A stretch of 64,000 bases of DNA from Muriicola soli (GTDB taxonomy: Bacteria > Bacteroidota > Bacteroidia > Flavobacteriales > Flavobacteriaceae): the NCBI RefSeq assembly GCF_004139715.1, contig NZ_CP035544.1, positions 2,108,001 through 2,172,000 on the forward strand. Direction: 5' to 3'. Shown piece after piece: positions 46,499-54,951 of the stretch. Every line of letters starts with the position of its first letter. Within the stretch, counting starts at the first letter, position 1. Made by a program: the position numbers and the translations under genes. Below the pieces are notes generated by a model, which saw nothing but the letters and a program-made list of their open reading frames with translations, did not search any database and was not told where the DNA came from.

Positions 46499-47617
46499 GT
46501 GAGAAAATTTGTTTTAGCCCATCTATTTATTCTGAATTGTATCTGTATAACCTTTAGCCAGGAACATCAGCATATTGCGGGAGATGCCCTGTCTTATCCC
46601 GATATACCGGGCTTTATTACATTAAAAACTGACCTTCACCAACACACTGTCTTTTCAGACGGGGAGGTCTGGCCTTCTATTCGAGTTATGGAGGCTTTGC
46701 GCGAAAACCTCGATGTCATCTCCCTTACAGAACACTTGGAATACCAACCTCATAAAGCTGATATCCCCCACCCGGATCGCAATCGTTCCTATCAATTGGC
46801 CCGTGAAGAAGCCAAGGATCATAACTTACTGATTATCCCGGGTTCAGAAATTACGCGTAATGCTCCAATTGGCCATAGTAACGCCCTTTTTACCACTGAC
46901 GCCAATGCATTGTTGGCTGATGATCCCTTAGTACCATTTTCTGAAGCTAAAAAACAAAATGCCTTTGTGTTTTGGAATCACCCAGCCTGGTACAGACAGA
47001 GTCCTACGGGGAACCCCATTTTAAGCGACTTCCAATTAGATCGGATTAAAGATGGGCAATTACACGGGATAGAAGTCATTAACGAATATGACTATGCTGA
47101 AGAATCATTTGCAATTGCACTGGAACACAACCTAACCATAATGGGTACCAGCGATATTCACGGACTCATAGATTGGCAATATTTGGAAAAGGGTTTTCAC
47201 AGGCCCATTACTCTGGTTTTTGCAAAAAAAAGAAGCCTGGAAAGTATACGTGAAGCTCTTTTTGCAGGTAACACCATGGCCGTCTATAATGGCTTAATGG
47301 TTGGTAAACCACAATTTGTTAATCCTTTGATAAAAGCTTGTTTAAAAGTAAATAAGGTGGCATATATGCCAAATACGAATATTCTGGAAGTTGAATTAGA
47401 AAATATTTCCAGTAGTGACTTGCTTTTTGAAAATCAAATGGAGTATACTTTTTATAGTAGTTCTCCTGTTTTTGAAATATCCGCAAAGGAGGTATTTACG
47501 TTGAAAATTAAAACCTTAGAAAAGGTATCATCTATTGCTTTAAAATTGAAAGCTCTGGGTGCCTATATCGCTCCAAAGACGCATCCTGTGGTGAGTTGGG
47601 ACATAGAAGTTGAGTAA
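46499..47617 (+). CDS. Secreted PHP-domain phosphodiesterase (Sb-PDE-like)
   Basis: The 372-residue protein starts at a GTG and has a signal peptide ending near ITFSQ. LKTDLHQHTVFSDGE carries the PHP metal-binding His47, His49 and Asp54. Further ligands are in VISLTEHLEY, IIPGSEITR, NHPAWYRQSP and TSDIHGLIDW. This is a complete PHP metal centre. The domain order and C-terminal sandwich match exported phosphodiesterases of the group called Sb-PDE, named for an organophosphate-degrading enzyme. The natural substrate here is unknown; cyclic or linear phosphodiesters are plausible. Confidence 0.82.
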   Translation: MRKFVLAHLFILNCICITFSQEHQHIAGDALSYPDIPGFITLKTDLHQHTVFSDGEVWPSIRVMEALRENLDVISLTEHLEYQPHKADIPHPDRNRSYQLAREEAKDHNLLIIPGSEITRNAPIGHSNALFTTDANALLADDPLVPFSEAKKQNAFVFWNHPAWYRQSPTGNPILSDFQLDRIKDGQLHGIEVINEYDYAEESFAIALEHNLTIMGTSDIHGLIDWQYLEKGFHRPITLVFAKKRSLESIREALFAGNTMAVYNGLMVGKPQFVNPLIKACLKVNKVAYMPNTNILEVELENISSSDLLFENQMEYTFYSSSPVFEISAKEVFTLKIKTLEKVSSIALKLKALGAYIAPKTHPVVSWDIEVE

Positions 47618-47621
47618 ATAC

Positions 47622-48830
47622 CTATTCCTTCCCCTCGACATAGTCTTGCAAATAAGCATATCGAGCTGTCAATTTCCCATTAGAAGTCATTCTAGCCCGG
47701 TCTAAAATACCCTCCTTGTCTCCATCAAAAAATGCAGGGATCACGTGATCCACAAAGGTATCACCAAAGCCTTCGCTCGCATCTCTGGGTAGTTCTGTCG
47801 GTAAATTGTCAACTGCCATCACTGCTATGGCATTCGTATTCATGAATGGAACTTCCTGCTCCGTAACCGGATCATACCCGTAGATAGGATCGGAAATAGT
47901 GGAGGCACGCAAGGTAGTGGCCACAGGTCCGTCAATATCGCAGCTCACATCTGCCACCACCTCGATCTTAAAGTTAGGGTCCTTAACATCTTCTCTTGTA
48001 TAAAGATAAGGAGCTCCATCACCATAAAAATGACCTGCTATGTACAAATTACTCACTTTGGCAAAGCGCATAAAGTTGGATTCGTATACCTCCGGATGGT
48101 CATAAAAATCTTGTACCGGGAGTAGTTGCCCGTCTTTTCGTTTATTGTAATCCAAAACATCGAGCTGGCAATAGACCGGAACATCAAATGTCTTTTGCAA
48201 ATAATCCTCCACACCTACTTCCCGAAGATTCATGCCATCCAGGATTTCTTTGGCGCCACCACCAACCCTTCCCTTACCTGTAAGCAGGATTTTGATCGGA
48301 GGTAAGGCTATTGTACCTAATTCCCGGATCAGGTCATCTTTGTCTTTTAGTAATTCAGCCTTTGCAATGTTGAACTTTTTTGATTTCAACCCATATGTCC
48401 GTATCCCGTTGTAGGCTCCTACAATACCGGCGTAGCGGCCAAAGGCTACTAAGCGCGTCCCTTTTGCATTAGTGATAATTTCATGGTCGTATAATTCAAT
48501 TTTCTTAGATAAGATTGCCTGAAGTAATTCTCGATTATAAGGTTGTTTTTTAATAGTATGTGAGAAAAAGAAGTACTTTTTATTGGGAATTAATGCTTCT
48601 ATAGGCACCTCTTTTACGCCAATCAGCACATCACAGTTTTCCATGGAGTCGGCCACTGTAATTCCGGCCGCTGTGTATTCTTCATCTTTAAAAACACGAA
48701 CAGTTGAGGGTTCAACTGTAATCTTTGCTTCAGGAAAGGAATTCAGGACCTTTTGGCAGGCCTGTGGAGACAATACTACCCGCATATCTGGGGGATTTTT
48801 GCGCTCTCTGATGATTCCGAAATGTGTCAT
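47622..48830 (-). CDS. Saccharopine-dehydrogenase-like NAD(P)-dependent oxidoreductase
   Basis: The 402-residue protein opens like alanine dehydrogenase/transhydrogenase N-terminal domains (FGIIRERKNPPDMRVVLSPQAC). It has KKYFFFSHTIKKQPYNRELL (conserved His91/Lys region), GTRLVAFGRYAGIVGAYNGIRTYG and a Rossmann loop GKGRVGGGA (185-193). The second half has EVVADVSCDIDGPVATTLRAST, typical of the lysine-forming saccharopine dehydrogenase (LYS1) group. The exact substrate in Bacteroidota is not established. The gene is divergent from ssrA with about 185 bases between them. Confidence 0.8.
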   Translation of the reverse strand: MTHFGIIRERKNPPDMRVVLSPQACQKVLNSFPEAKITVEPSTVRVFKDEEYTAAGITVADSMENCDVLIGVKEVPIEALIPNKKYFFFSHTIKKQPYNRELLQAILSKKIELYDHEIITNAKGTRLVAFGRYAGIVGAYNGIRTYGLKSKKFNIAKAELLKDKDDLIRELGTIALPPIKILLTGKGRVGGGAKEILDGMNLREVGVEDYLQKTFDVPVYCQLDVLDYNKRKDGQLLPVQDFYDHPEVYESNFMRFAKVSNLYIAGHFYGDGAPYLYTREDVKDPNFKIEVVADVSCDIDGPVATTLRASTISDPIYGYDPVTEQEVPFMNTNAIAVMAVDNLPTELPRDASEGFGDTFVDHVIPAFFDGDKEGILDRARMTSNGKLTARYAYLQDYVEGKE

Positions 48831-48945
48831 ACGGTTTGGTATAGATTTTGTTCAAAATTACACGGATTTAAGGCGGTGCACAAACTTTTTGGTATCTTCG
48901 CGATCCATTTTTAAGCAAAAGACGTTCATTGATAAAAAAGATGAG

Positions 48946-48978
48946 GAACTGAATTCATGCCAAGGCGTGATTCAGTTC
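48946..48978 (+). other. Long hairpin in the ssrA leader
   Basis: GAACTGAAT pairs with ATTCAGTTC, then after one bulged T five more pairs close on a CAAG loop, giving 14 bp in 33 bases. It lies 36 bases before the mature tmRNA 5' end and after a near-consensus -7 element (TATCTTCG, 48893-48900). No T run follows. It may guide pre-tmRNA processing or protect the leader. Confidence 0.6.
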
Positions 48979-49014
48979 GATCAGGTAGCGTATTGGCGCA
49001 ACCATCTCATTAAA

Positions 49015-49409
49015 GGGGCCGACTGGTTTTGACAGCGAGACCAATGGCATTGTAAGCATGTCGAGCGCTGGGATACAGCTCGTTAATCTCATATTTCACA
49101 CTTTTTAAATGGCGAATCTAATTACGCTCTTGCCGCTTAATCTGAATTATAGTAGGATTTAGCCTCGTCCCTGCAAGGCAGGGAAGCGAGATGTCCCGGG
49201 ATAGCCCTTGTTGATGGCGATCCATTTCGGGGCACCATAAAAATCAACATAAAGCCCTTTTTGCTTTATTAAGGGTTAAAAGATAACAAAGCTAAGTGCG
49301 CATTAGGCGGTTTTTGGTCAGATGTGCAACGAAAAATAAACAAAGACTAAGCATGTAGAAAGCAGTGATATTGCTTGTTTGGACGGGAGTTCGATTCTCC
49401 CCGGCTCCA
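49015..49409 (+). ncRNA. ssrA: tmRNA
   Basis: This RNA of about 395 bases rescues stalled ribosomes with SmpB. The 5' end GGGGCCGACTGG pairs its first seven bases with CGGCTCC at the 3' end (49402-49408, one G-U pair), forming the tRNA-like acceptor stem. The T arm GGGAGTTCGATTCTCCC is also present. The tag frame starts at GGC 49111 and reads GESNYALAA then TAA (49138-49140), a Bacteroidota-type tag; AAT precedes the resume codon. CCA is not encoded (CGA follows the discriminator A). A terminator hairpin follows at 49422. Confidence 0.97.
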
Positions 49410-49421
49410 CGATCAAATACC

Positions 49422-49451
49422 AAACCCGCAGCACTAAGCTGTGGGTTTTTT
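49422..49451 (+). terminator. ssrA terminator
   Basis: AAACCCGCAG and CTGTGGGTTT pair (10 bp, one G-U) around a 7-base loop, followed by Ts. An identical copy lies in the downstream repeat at 49616-49645. Confidence 0.9.
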
Positions 49452-49615
49452 ATTTTCAGAAGCTATCAGAACTTGTTCTGGAATGGCGGATGGGAATAAA
49501 AAATAAAACAGGCAGAGCCTCGCTGGTTTTGGATTTGCAGGACTGAATCTCAGGTGAACACCGACCCCGACAGAGATCAAGGGAGGTAATCTCCCCGGCT
49601 CCACGATCAAATACC

Positions 49616-49645
49616 AAACCCGCAGCACTAAGCTGTGGGTTTTTT
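49616..49645 (+). terminator. Repeat copy of the ssrA terminator
   Basis: The same 10-bp stem, loop and T run as at 49422-49451, 194 bases further on, as part of the triplicated tract. Confidence 0.85.
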
Positions 49646-50090
49646 ATTTTCAGAAGCCATCAGAACTTGTTCTGGAATGGCGGATGGGAATAAAAAATAA
49701 AACAGGCAGAGCCTCGCTGGTTTTGGATTTGCAGCTCTAAGCTGTGGGTTTGTTATTTTCAGAAGCTATCGGAACTTGTTCTGGAATGGCGGATGGGAAT
49801 AAAAATAAAACAGGCAGAGCCTCGCTGGTTTTGGATTTGCAGGACTGGATCTCAGGTGAACACCGACCCCGACAGAGATCGAGGGAGGTAATCTCACATT
49901 AGCTGTGATAATTAAATAATCAGGAAATGTTTAGACTAAAAATCTGCCCATTTCCCTAAAAACAGACTTTTGTGTACAGGCTTCTGGGCTGTTAGGTGAC
50001 GGCCCCAATAATTGCCACCACCCCGTTTATGCACAAATACAATTTAAATTTTTGTATTTTACAGAGACCATTAATCATGAATTTCAATCC

Positions 50091-50600
50091 ATGAAGAAAG
50101 TACTTGTCCTCATCCTGTTTCTACTTAGCGTAATTGGCCTTACAGCCCAAAATACCCTATACAGTGACACGGTTTATATAGATTCCTATAAAATGCCACG
50201 CCAAATAACGCCGGATGACCTCGTGGACGAAATCAAGACATTTCTTATTACCCGAGATTACGAGATTGTCGAGGAGTCTCCCATTGAAACAAACGGCCGG
50301 CAGGACAGTTTTGAAAAAAATGAAGCCAGTTGGCTGGCAAGGACTTTTTTAGGACGAAAGGTGCTTAAAGAGTATCCCTTTAGCATAAAACACACATTGA
50401 CTTTTGACCAAAACAAGAATGGTCGGAACTACGTCATTATCTTCTCCCTGGCAAGTCTTGATCAAAAAAACCTTTCCGAAGAAATTCTGGAAGACATTCA
50501 AGAGCAAGCGATGAAATCTGCCGAAAACATTGCAAAAGATGAATTCAGAGAATTAAAAAAACTCGTCAAAGAAAAAGGATCAGGTGGGTCCCAAAATTAA
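50091..50600 (+). CDS. Small secreted protein of unknown function
   Basis: The open frame begins at 50052, but MKKVLVLILFLLSVIGLTAQ at 50091 is a textbook signal peptide and is used as the start; the product is 169 residues. The mature part has a beta/alpha pattern (DTVYIDSYKMPRQITPDDLVDEIKTFL, YPFSIKHTLTFDQNKNGRNYVIIFSLAS) and a basic helical tail rich in Lys and Glu (AENIAKDEFRELKKLVKEKG). I do not recognise a family. It stands alone downstream of the ssrA repeat tract. It is predicted to be periplasmic. Confidence 0.65.
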   Translation: MKKVLVLILFLLSVIGLTAQNTLYSDTVYIDSYKMPRQITPDDLVDEIKTFLITRDYEIVEESPIETNGRQDSFEKNEASWLARTFLGRKVLKEYPFSIKHTLTFDQNKNGRNYVIIFSLASLDQKNLSEEILEDIQEQAMKSAENIAKDEFRELKKLVKEKGSGGSQN

Positions 50601-50640
50601 AAGGAGTCTAAACAGATTCGTATATTTAGAGAATGAGCCC

Positions 50641-51804
50641 CTATTTATTATACTCTTTTCTGACCAGTGATCTAAGCCATATAAATACCGGAATAGCTAA
50701 AAGAACCAATAGCAAATAACTTCCTATTTTTCTAACTAACATTGCCTTCCACGATTTTATGCCTCCAATTATGGAATACCCATTTGTATCAAGAACATCA
50801 ATATACAACTCGTGCCTAAGGTTTTCAGAAGCTTCAAGTTTTAATGTCTTATACTCTCCTGGTATCTCAAGCACAATTTCACTTTCGGGCTGGACCGGTA
50901 AGTTGATTTCTCTGTTCTCAATCGTTCCTCCAGGTGCCGTGAATACGGCATCGATCACCAGAGAATCTGAGCTAGACCTGAGACAAGTTTGACATTTAAC
51001 AATAAGGGAATATGTGGATGACGAATTGTTGATCTCAGGTAATACATATTCATCTCCAGTAATTTTATTCCTATCCTCGTCGAAAATGGCAAATACTGAA
51101 ATTACCCCGAAAGATCCGGCTATGATCACCAAAAAAATTCCAAAATAAATAAGTGTAGATCCAAAGGATTTTCTTCTTAGTTCTTTTGTGATAAATCTAA
51201 TCTCGGTAAGGGTAAACCAGATAAAAAAGATTAAAAAGGTAACCACAATAAAGTTCTGCTCCAGGGGCTGGAGTAGAGAGCTGGATAAAATGATCATACA
51301 AAATGTGAGGGCAAGAGGCGTAAAATAATAACATTGAATATAGGTCGCCCTCCTTAATGCTTCGCGGTTGAGGTCTTCGTTTTTCAATAACTCTATAACC
51401 AAACCAAAAAATAATGGGAATGTCAAAAATACGGCCGCTGAAACAAAACCATAAGACCCACTTAAGTTGGTAATCATATCTCCTGAGATATCCAATCCGG
51501 ATACAATTTGATCCCAGACCGAAGTTATCTCGTTATCCTTCGTGGAATTAATGTCCTTAAGAATATCCCGCTTGATAAAAATATAAACGAATACCAAGAA
51601 AACTGAATTCAGAAGGTAGAGAATTATAGGAGACATATAATTCTGAAATCGATCGGTTTCCGCTTTTAATTCCCGCGTTACATAGCCCTCAACCCATTTG
51701 GGATTCGACACCACCTTGAAAAGGGTTTTAGGAATGAATATAAGCCAGAACAGCAGGCTAACAACCAGTCTTTCAATTCCTTCTATGATATTTACAATAT
51801 TCAT
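50641..51804 (-). CDS. Multi-pass membrane protein of unknown function
   Basis: The 387-residue protein has an N-terminal hydrophobic segment (VVSLLFWLIFIPKTLFKVV). About five further helices follow in the region 60-250 (YLLNSVFLVFVYIFI, AAVFLTFPLFFGLVIELL, FTPLALTFCMIILSSSLL, VTFLIFFIWFTLTEI, LIYFGIFLVIIAGSFGVISV). An extracytoplasmic beta domain of about 100 residues contains two Cys in VKCQTCLRSSSD and ends in a final helix and a basic tail. It has the look of a small YIP1-like or DUF3667-like core with a C-terminal domain, but no family is certain. It lies 31 bases after an unknown outer-membrane gene. Confidence 0.65.
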   Translation of the reverse strand: MNIVNIIEGIERLVVSLLFWLIFIPKTLFKVVSNPKWVEGYVTRELKAETDRFQNYMSPIILYLLNSVFLVFVYIFIKRDILKDINSTKDNEITSVWDQIVSGLDISGDMITNLSGSYGFVSAAVFLTFPLFFGLVIELLKNEDLNREALRRATYIQCYYFTPLALTFCMIILSSSLLQPLEQNFIVVTFLIFFIWFTLTEIRFITKELRRKSFGSTLIYFGIFLVIIAGSFGVISVFAIFDEDRNKITGDEYVLPEINNSSSTYSLIVKCQTCLRSSSDSLVIDAVFTAPGGTIENREINLPVQPESEIVLEIPGEYKTLKLEASENLRHELYIDVLDTNGYSIIGGIKSWKAMLVRKIGSYLLLVLLAIPVFIWLRSLVRKEYNK

Positions 51805-51835
51805 AATCTGATTTATCTAATTATAGGATCATTCT

Positions 51836-53068
51836 CTAAAGCCCGTAAGTAAATGAAAGTAATATCGCTTTAAACTTATTCTCTGCACTGAACAGCCTGA
51901 AATTACTTCCCCCGGTAGTTGAGACATTGAAAAAAGCTCTGTTAGGCGCATTGTCATAAAACAGGGTGTAGGTGATGGACACCCCGATCTTCTGCGTAAA
52001 ATTGAACCGAAAGGAGGTGATCCATTCCGTCCAGTAGTCCAATCTCTTATCGGAATTGATCCCATCATCTACCCGATTGTAGAACTCTTCAAAAACTCCA
52101 GTTTTGATATAATATTTGGAGGAAAACGAGAAGTTCTCACCTCTCCAGTCCAGGCCAGGCCTTAGTACGAGCCTATAGCGGTTGGTAGCCGTAAAATTGC
52201 GGTTTCGCTTTTGGTCACCATCAAACAGTTCAAGCGAATCTGCAGTTTTCTCTAATTCGTAATTCAATCCGGCCAAAAAGGACAATCTGGTAGAACTGAA
52301 ATTCTTGATCAGCGTATTGACCACTCGTCTCCTTTTTCTCAGCAAGATGGAGACTTCTTCCCTATCCTTTCCTTCTCCTTGTACCTGCAGTTTTTCCAGC
52401 TGAGCTTTTAGGAACCTGTCCTCTGAATTAAAGGAATGATTACCCCCATTGAGTGCCATAAGTTTTTGAACACCTTCTTCGGTGAGTCCGGATTCATTCC
52501 GTTCATCTATGGCCCGACTCTTCAGGTTCTCAACTTTACGCGATCTGTTGCCGGAGTAGTAATTGAGGATAAATCCGCCTCCGATCTCGTAACGCTGGTC
52601 AATACCCAGATAGCTGTTGTTTGTCCCGTTGAGAAAGACATAGCTTTGTTTTGATAGGTTTTTATCCGAAAAATTGTAATCGAAAGATATGGAAACATTG
52701 GATACCGTCTCGCTAAAGCTTCCGTTCTGGATCTGGGCCAGGATACCGGAATTCAATTCAAATTTAAAGGGGTACACCCCATTAGAAAGTGAGATACCCG
52801 TATTGATCACAAAAAAGTTATCTCGTTTTACCTCCTGTCCATTGAGTCCAAAATATATACTTCCGGCAAACTGATCATTTATATCCTTTAAAGCCTTCTC
52901 CAGTTCATCGTGAATCTCTTTTATTCTCAAATCCTCATCGGATTGGAGCTGTCTCGTCTTAAAAAAATTCCCTGTATTGTTTAAAGTGTCTACCTTGAGC
53001 ACCTGGGCAGATCCCACAAGGTTAATCATGAAGAAGAGGACGCTAAATCCCCAAAATTTGGTTGGCAT
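51836..53068 (-). CDS. Outer-membrane beta-barrel-like protein of unknown function
   Basis: The 410-residue protein has a signal peptide ending near LVGSAQ. An acidic helical stretch (RLQSDEDLRIKEIHDELEKAL region) is followed by barrel-like strands: AGSIYFGLNGQEVKRDNFFVINTGISLSNG, NVSISFDYNFSD and FKAILLSFTYGL at the C-terminus. A charged middle segment (about 170-250) interrupts the strands. The terminal pattern fits an outer-membrane barrel. No known family is recognised. It probably shares a transcript with the downstream inner-membrane protein. Confidence 0.65.
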   Translation of the reverse strand: MPTKFWGFSVLFFMINLVGSAQVLKVDTLNNTGNFFKTRQLQSDEDLRIKEIHDELEKALKDINDQFAGSIYFGLNGQEVKRDNFFVINTGISLSNGVYPFKFELNSGILAQIQNGSFSETVSNVSISFDYNFSDKNLSKQSYVFLNGTNNSYLGIDQRYEIGGGFILNYYSGNRSRKVENLKSRAIDERNESGLTEEGVQKLMALNGGNHSFNSEDRFLKAQLEKLQVQGEGKDREEVSILLRKRRRVVNTLIKNFSSTRLSFLAGLNYELEKTADSLELFDGDQKRNRNFTATNRYRLVLRPGLDWRGENFSFSSKYYIKTGVFEEFYNRVDDGINSDKRLDYWTEWITSFRFNFTQKIGVSITYTLFYDNAPNRAFFNVSTTGGSNFRLFSAENKFKAILLSFTYGL

Positions 53069-53159
53069 AATTGGTCGTTTTTCGGAAGTCTTAAGTTACT
53101 TGAAAAAAATCATATAGATTTACTCCCAATTCAAACCAGAGAAACACCCTATTTTATCC

Positions 53160-54104
53160 TTGAAATCTGCCAGTACTCTTATATCAATCCTTCTTTTTAC
53201 AATTTTTAGTTCCGGAAATCTTAATGCCCAATCGGCAACTGGCAATCCCGTTTCCAAAGAAATCTCACAACAGATCAGCCTGCAACACGACAACGACTTT
53301 TTAACCCTTAGTGATCGCTATTATTCTTCCGGACTTTTCCTGAGCTATACAAAAAGTCTGAGGAAATTAGAAAAAGGAGATGAAAATCATCAATTCTCTG
53401 TGATCCTCGGGCAGGAAATATTCACTCCCTCTAACATAACCACTACTGATATATCGGAACAGGACAGACCCTATGTTGGGTTTCTGGGGATAAACAGCAG
53501 CTGGTCCCGTGTTAGAAAAAACAGGGGGATTGAAGCACGCCTTTTAATCGGACTTGCGGGTAATAATTCCGGGGCGGGTGGGTTTCAACGGTGGTACCAC
53601 AATTTTCTGGTAGTATCCGATCCACCGGTTTGGGTAGGAGAAATGAACAACAGCTTTCACGCCAACCTCTATCTAAACATACATCGTGAATGGCGGATAT
53701 CGCCTTTACCATTTTCAGTAAGTTTTGGTCTTCAACCTGAACTGGCTTTTGGGACACGAGATCAGTACGGGCAACTTAAGCTTATGGCTTTCTTCGGACG
53801 CCGAAATCGTTTAATGTCGAGCATGGCGTACAGACGAATTGGGAATAAATCCCGCGAGATTTTTTTTAGTTTAGAGTTTGGATACAGGCAGGTGTTCTAC
53901 AACGGGATGTTGCAAGGAAATCCTCTGGGCGATGATTCGGTTCTTTTGATCGATTCTCAAGAAAGACTGCTAACGGGAGCATTTACACTTCAGCACCGTT
54001 ACAATCAAAATGAATATCGCCTTGGATACCATATTAATTCTGCTGAGGCTCCCGAAACCCAATCCCATAAATACATCAGCCTATCTTTTGCAAGAAACTT
54101 TTAA
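53160..54104 (+). CDS. LpxR-like lipid A deacylase
   Basis: The 314-residue protein starts at a TTG and has a signal peptide ending near LNAQ. QISLQHDNDFLTLSDRYYSSGLFLSY carries the family's catalytic Asn45/Asp46 pair. Later come GQEIFTPSNITTTDISEQDRPYVGFLG and GGFQRWYHNFL, with a His likely in the active site. The barrel ends HKYISLSFARNF. LpxR-type outer-membrane enzymes remove the 3'-acyloxyacyl group of lipid A in a calcium-dependent way; in Bacteroidota the substrate is inferred. The QDRPYVGFLG segment is highly typical of the family. Confidence 0.85.
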   Translation: MKSASTLISILLFTIFSSGNLNAQSATGNPVSKEISQQISLQHDNDFLTLSDRYYSSGLFLSYTKSLRKLEKGDENHQFSVILGQEIFTPSNITTTDISEQDRPYVGFLGINSSWSRVRKNRGIEARLLIGLAGNNSGAGGFQRWYHNFLVVSDPPVWVGEMNNSFHANLYLNIHREWRISPLPFSVSFGLQPELAFGTRDQYGQLKLMAFFGRRNRLMSSMAYRRIGNKSREIFFSLEFGYRQVFYNGMLQGNPLGDDSVLLIDSQERLLTGAFTLQHRYNQNEYRLGYHINSAEAPETQSHKYISLSFARNF

Positions 54105-54583
54105 GCCTTAGAAAATTATACCGAATTGGCCCCCATCCTTGCAACTAAAGAAATTTAGCATTTTTAGAGCTCAAAATTCTTTATGAAAGAGGATCTCCGA
54201 CCACAGGTTCACAGATTGAGCTTTTCATTCGATGCGATGTGGCGGGGAACTTATTATGATTCCCTTTGGACCATTAAAAGTGAAGGCGAAAGTGTTCTCC
54301 TGGCCGAGAATTTTATCAATGCGGTTAATCCCACTGTGGCAAACTCATTTTATTTCCTGGTGGAAAACTAATTTTTCACTGTCTTTCCTGAATTTTAAGA
54401 TTATTCAGAATTGTAGTTTACCTATCTATCTTTCTGATTTTCAGTAGATAGCAATTATCGAATAGACCCTTCAACACTATTTCACATTTGTTTAAGTAAA
54501 TTATATGAAAATATTATGGCAGGTTCAGCATGGCTAATCTGAAATCTTTTCTATCTTTTGGGCGATTTTAGATAATTTATACA
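54105..54583. other. Intergenic region with weak open frames
   Basis: 478 bases with no convincing gene. A 62-codon frame at 54183-54371 and a second overlapping frame at 54232-54447 are open, but neither has a recognisable domain, codon pattern or signal sequence. They could be a decayed gene. No RNA gene or hairpin with a T run was seen. Confidence 0.4.
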
Positions 54584-54805
54584 ATGGACTTACTCAAAAG
54601 GGCAGAAACATTTGAAAATTTAAAAATGAGTCATATGTCAACCAGTGACAGGGTTCAGGCATCAAGAGATGCTAAAGCCATTATCCTTGGGTTGAACGAA
54701 GTTTACAAAAAAACAAAGGATCCCGAACTCATGGACCTTATGAAGCGATTGACTGAAAAAAAGCAAAAGATAGAAAAACGGATAAAAGGTAAACCGGTAA
54801 TCTAG
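54584..54805 (+). CDS. Small helical protein
   Basis: The 73-residue cytoplasmic product is strongly helical and charged: MDLLKRAETFENLKMSHMS, RDAKAIILGLNEVYKKTKD and LMDLMKRLTEKKQKIEKRIKG. The amphipathic pattern and clean codon use suggest it is real. No family is recognised. It is followed by an AT-rich gap and the promoter of the DUF1508 gene. Confidence 0.6.
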   Translation: MDLLKRAETFENLKMSHMSTSDRVQASRDAKAIILGLNEVYKKTKDPELMDLMKRLTEKKQKIEKRIKGKPVI

Positions 54806-54922
54806 ACTTTCAACTCTTCAAGAGAACGGGAAAAAACCAATATATCTCACAATCTATTAACAATCCACAGCATTCTGTGGATTATTTTTTGTCTTATTCC
54901 CAAAAAATTTAGTTTTAAATGT

Positions 54923-54930
54923 TAATTTTG
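54923..54930 (+). promoter_or_regulatory. Bacteroidota -7 element for the DUF1508 gene
   Basis: TAATTTTG matches TAnnTTTG exactly and ends 21 bases before the ATG at 54952. It lies inside the upstream in-frame extension that begins at 54919, so the later ATG is the real start. Confidence 0.6.
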
Positions 54931-54951
54931 GAAAAATCAAAATATTTTAAA

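Larger units (their letters stand above)
49396..49894 (+). repeat. Triplicated direct repeat containing the ssrA 3' end and terminator
   Basis: A 194-base unit beginning TCTCCCCGGCTCCACGATCA at 49396, inside ssrA, starts again at 49590 with only scattered changes. The second copy is cut at about 49734, where a third, 5'-truncated copy joins at a GCAG microhomology and runs to about 49894. Copies 1 and 2 carry the last 14 bases of the tRNA-like end and the terminator stem. Just before copy 2, GGGAGGTAATCTCCC can form a T-arm-like stem. No integrase is in the window. The rest of the gap to 50090 holds nothing recognised. Confidence 0.9.

Noticed and set aside
49434-49628. A 64-codon open frame on the minus strand within the ssrA repeat tract
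   Set aside because: It is made of repeat and terminator sequence and shows no protein-like pattern.
49396-49894. CRISPR array
   Set aside because: The repeats are about 194 bases long with no short repeat/spacer alternation and include part of ssrA, so they are a tandem duplication rather than CRISPR; no cas genes are present.
49015-50090. Genomic island integrated at ssrA
   Set aside because: No integrase, transposase or phage-like gene is seen on either side within the window, so an island is not claimed; only the repeats are reported.
54183-54447. Two overlapping small open frames as genes
   Set aside because: Neither has a signal sequence, motif or neighbour that supports it; they are mentioned only as part of the intergenic description.
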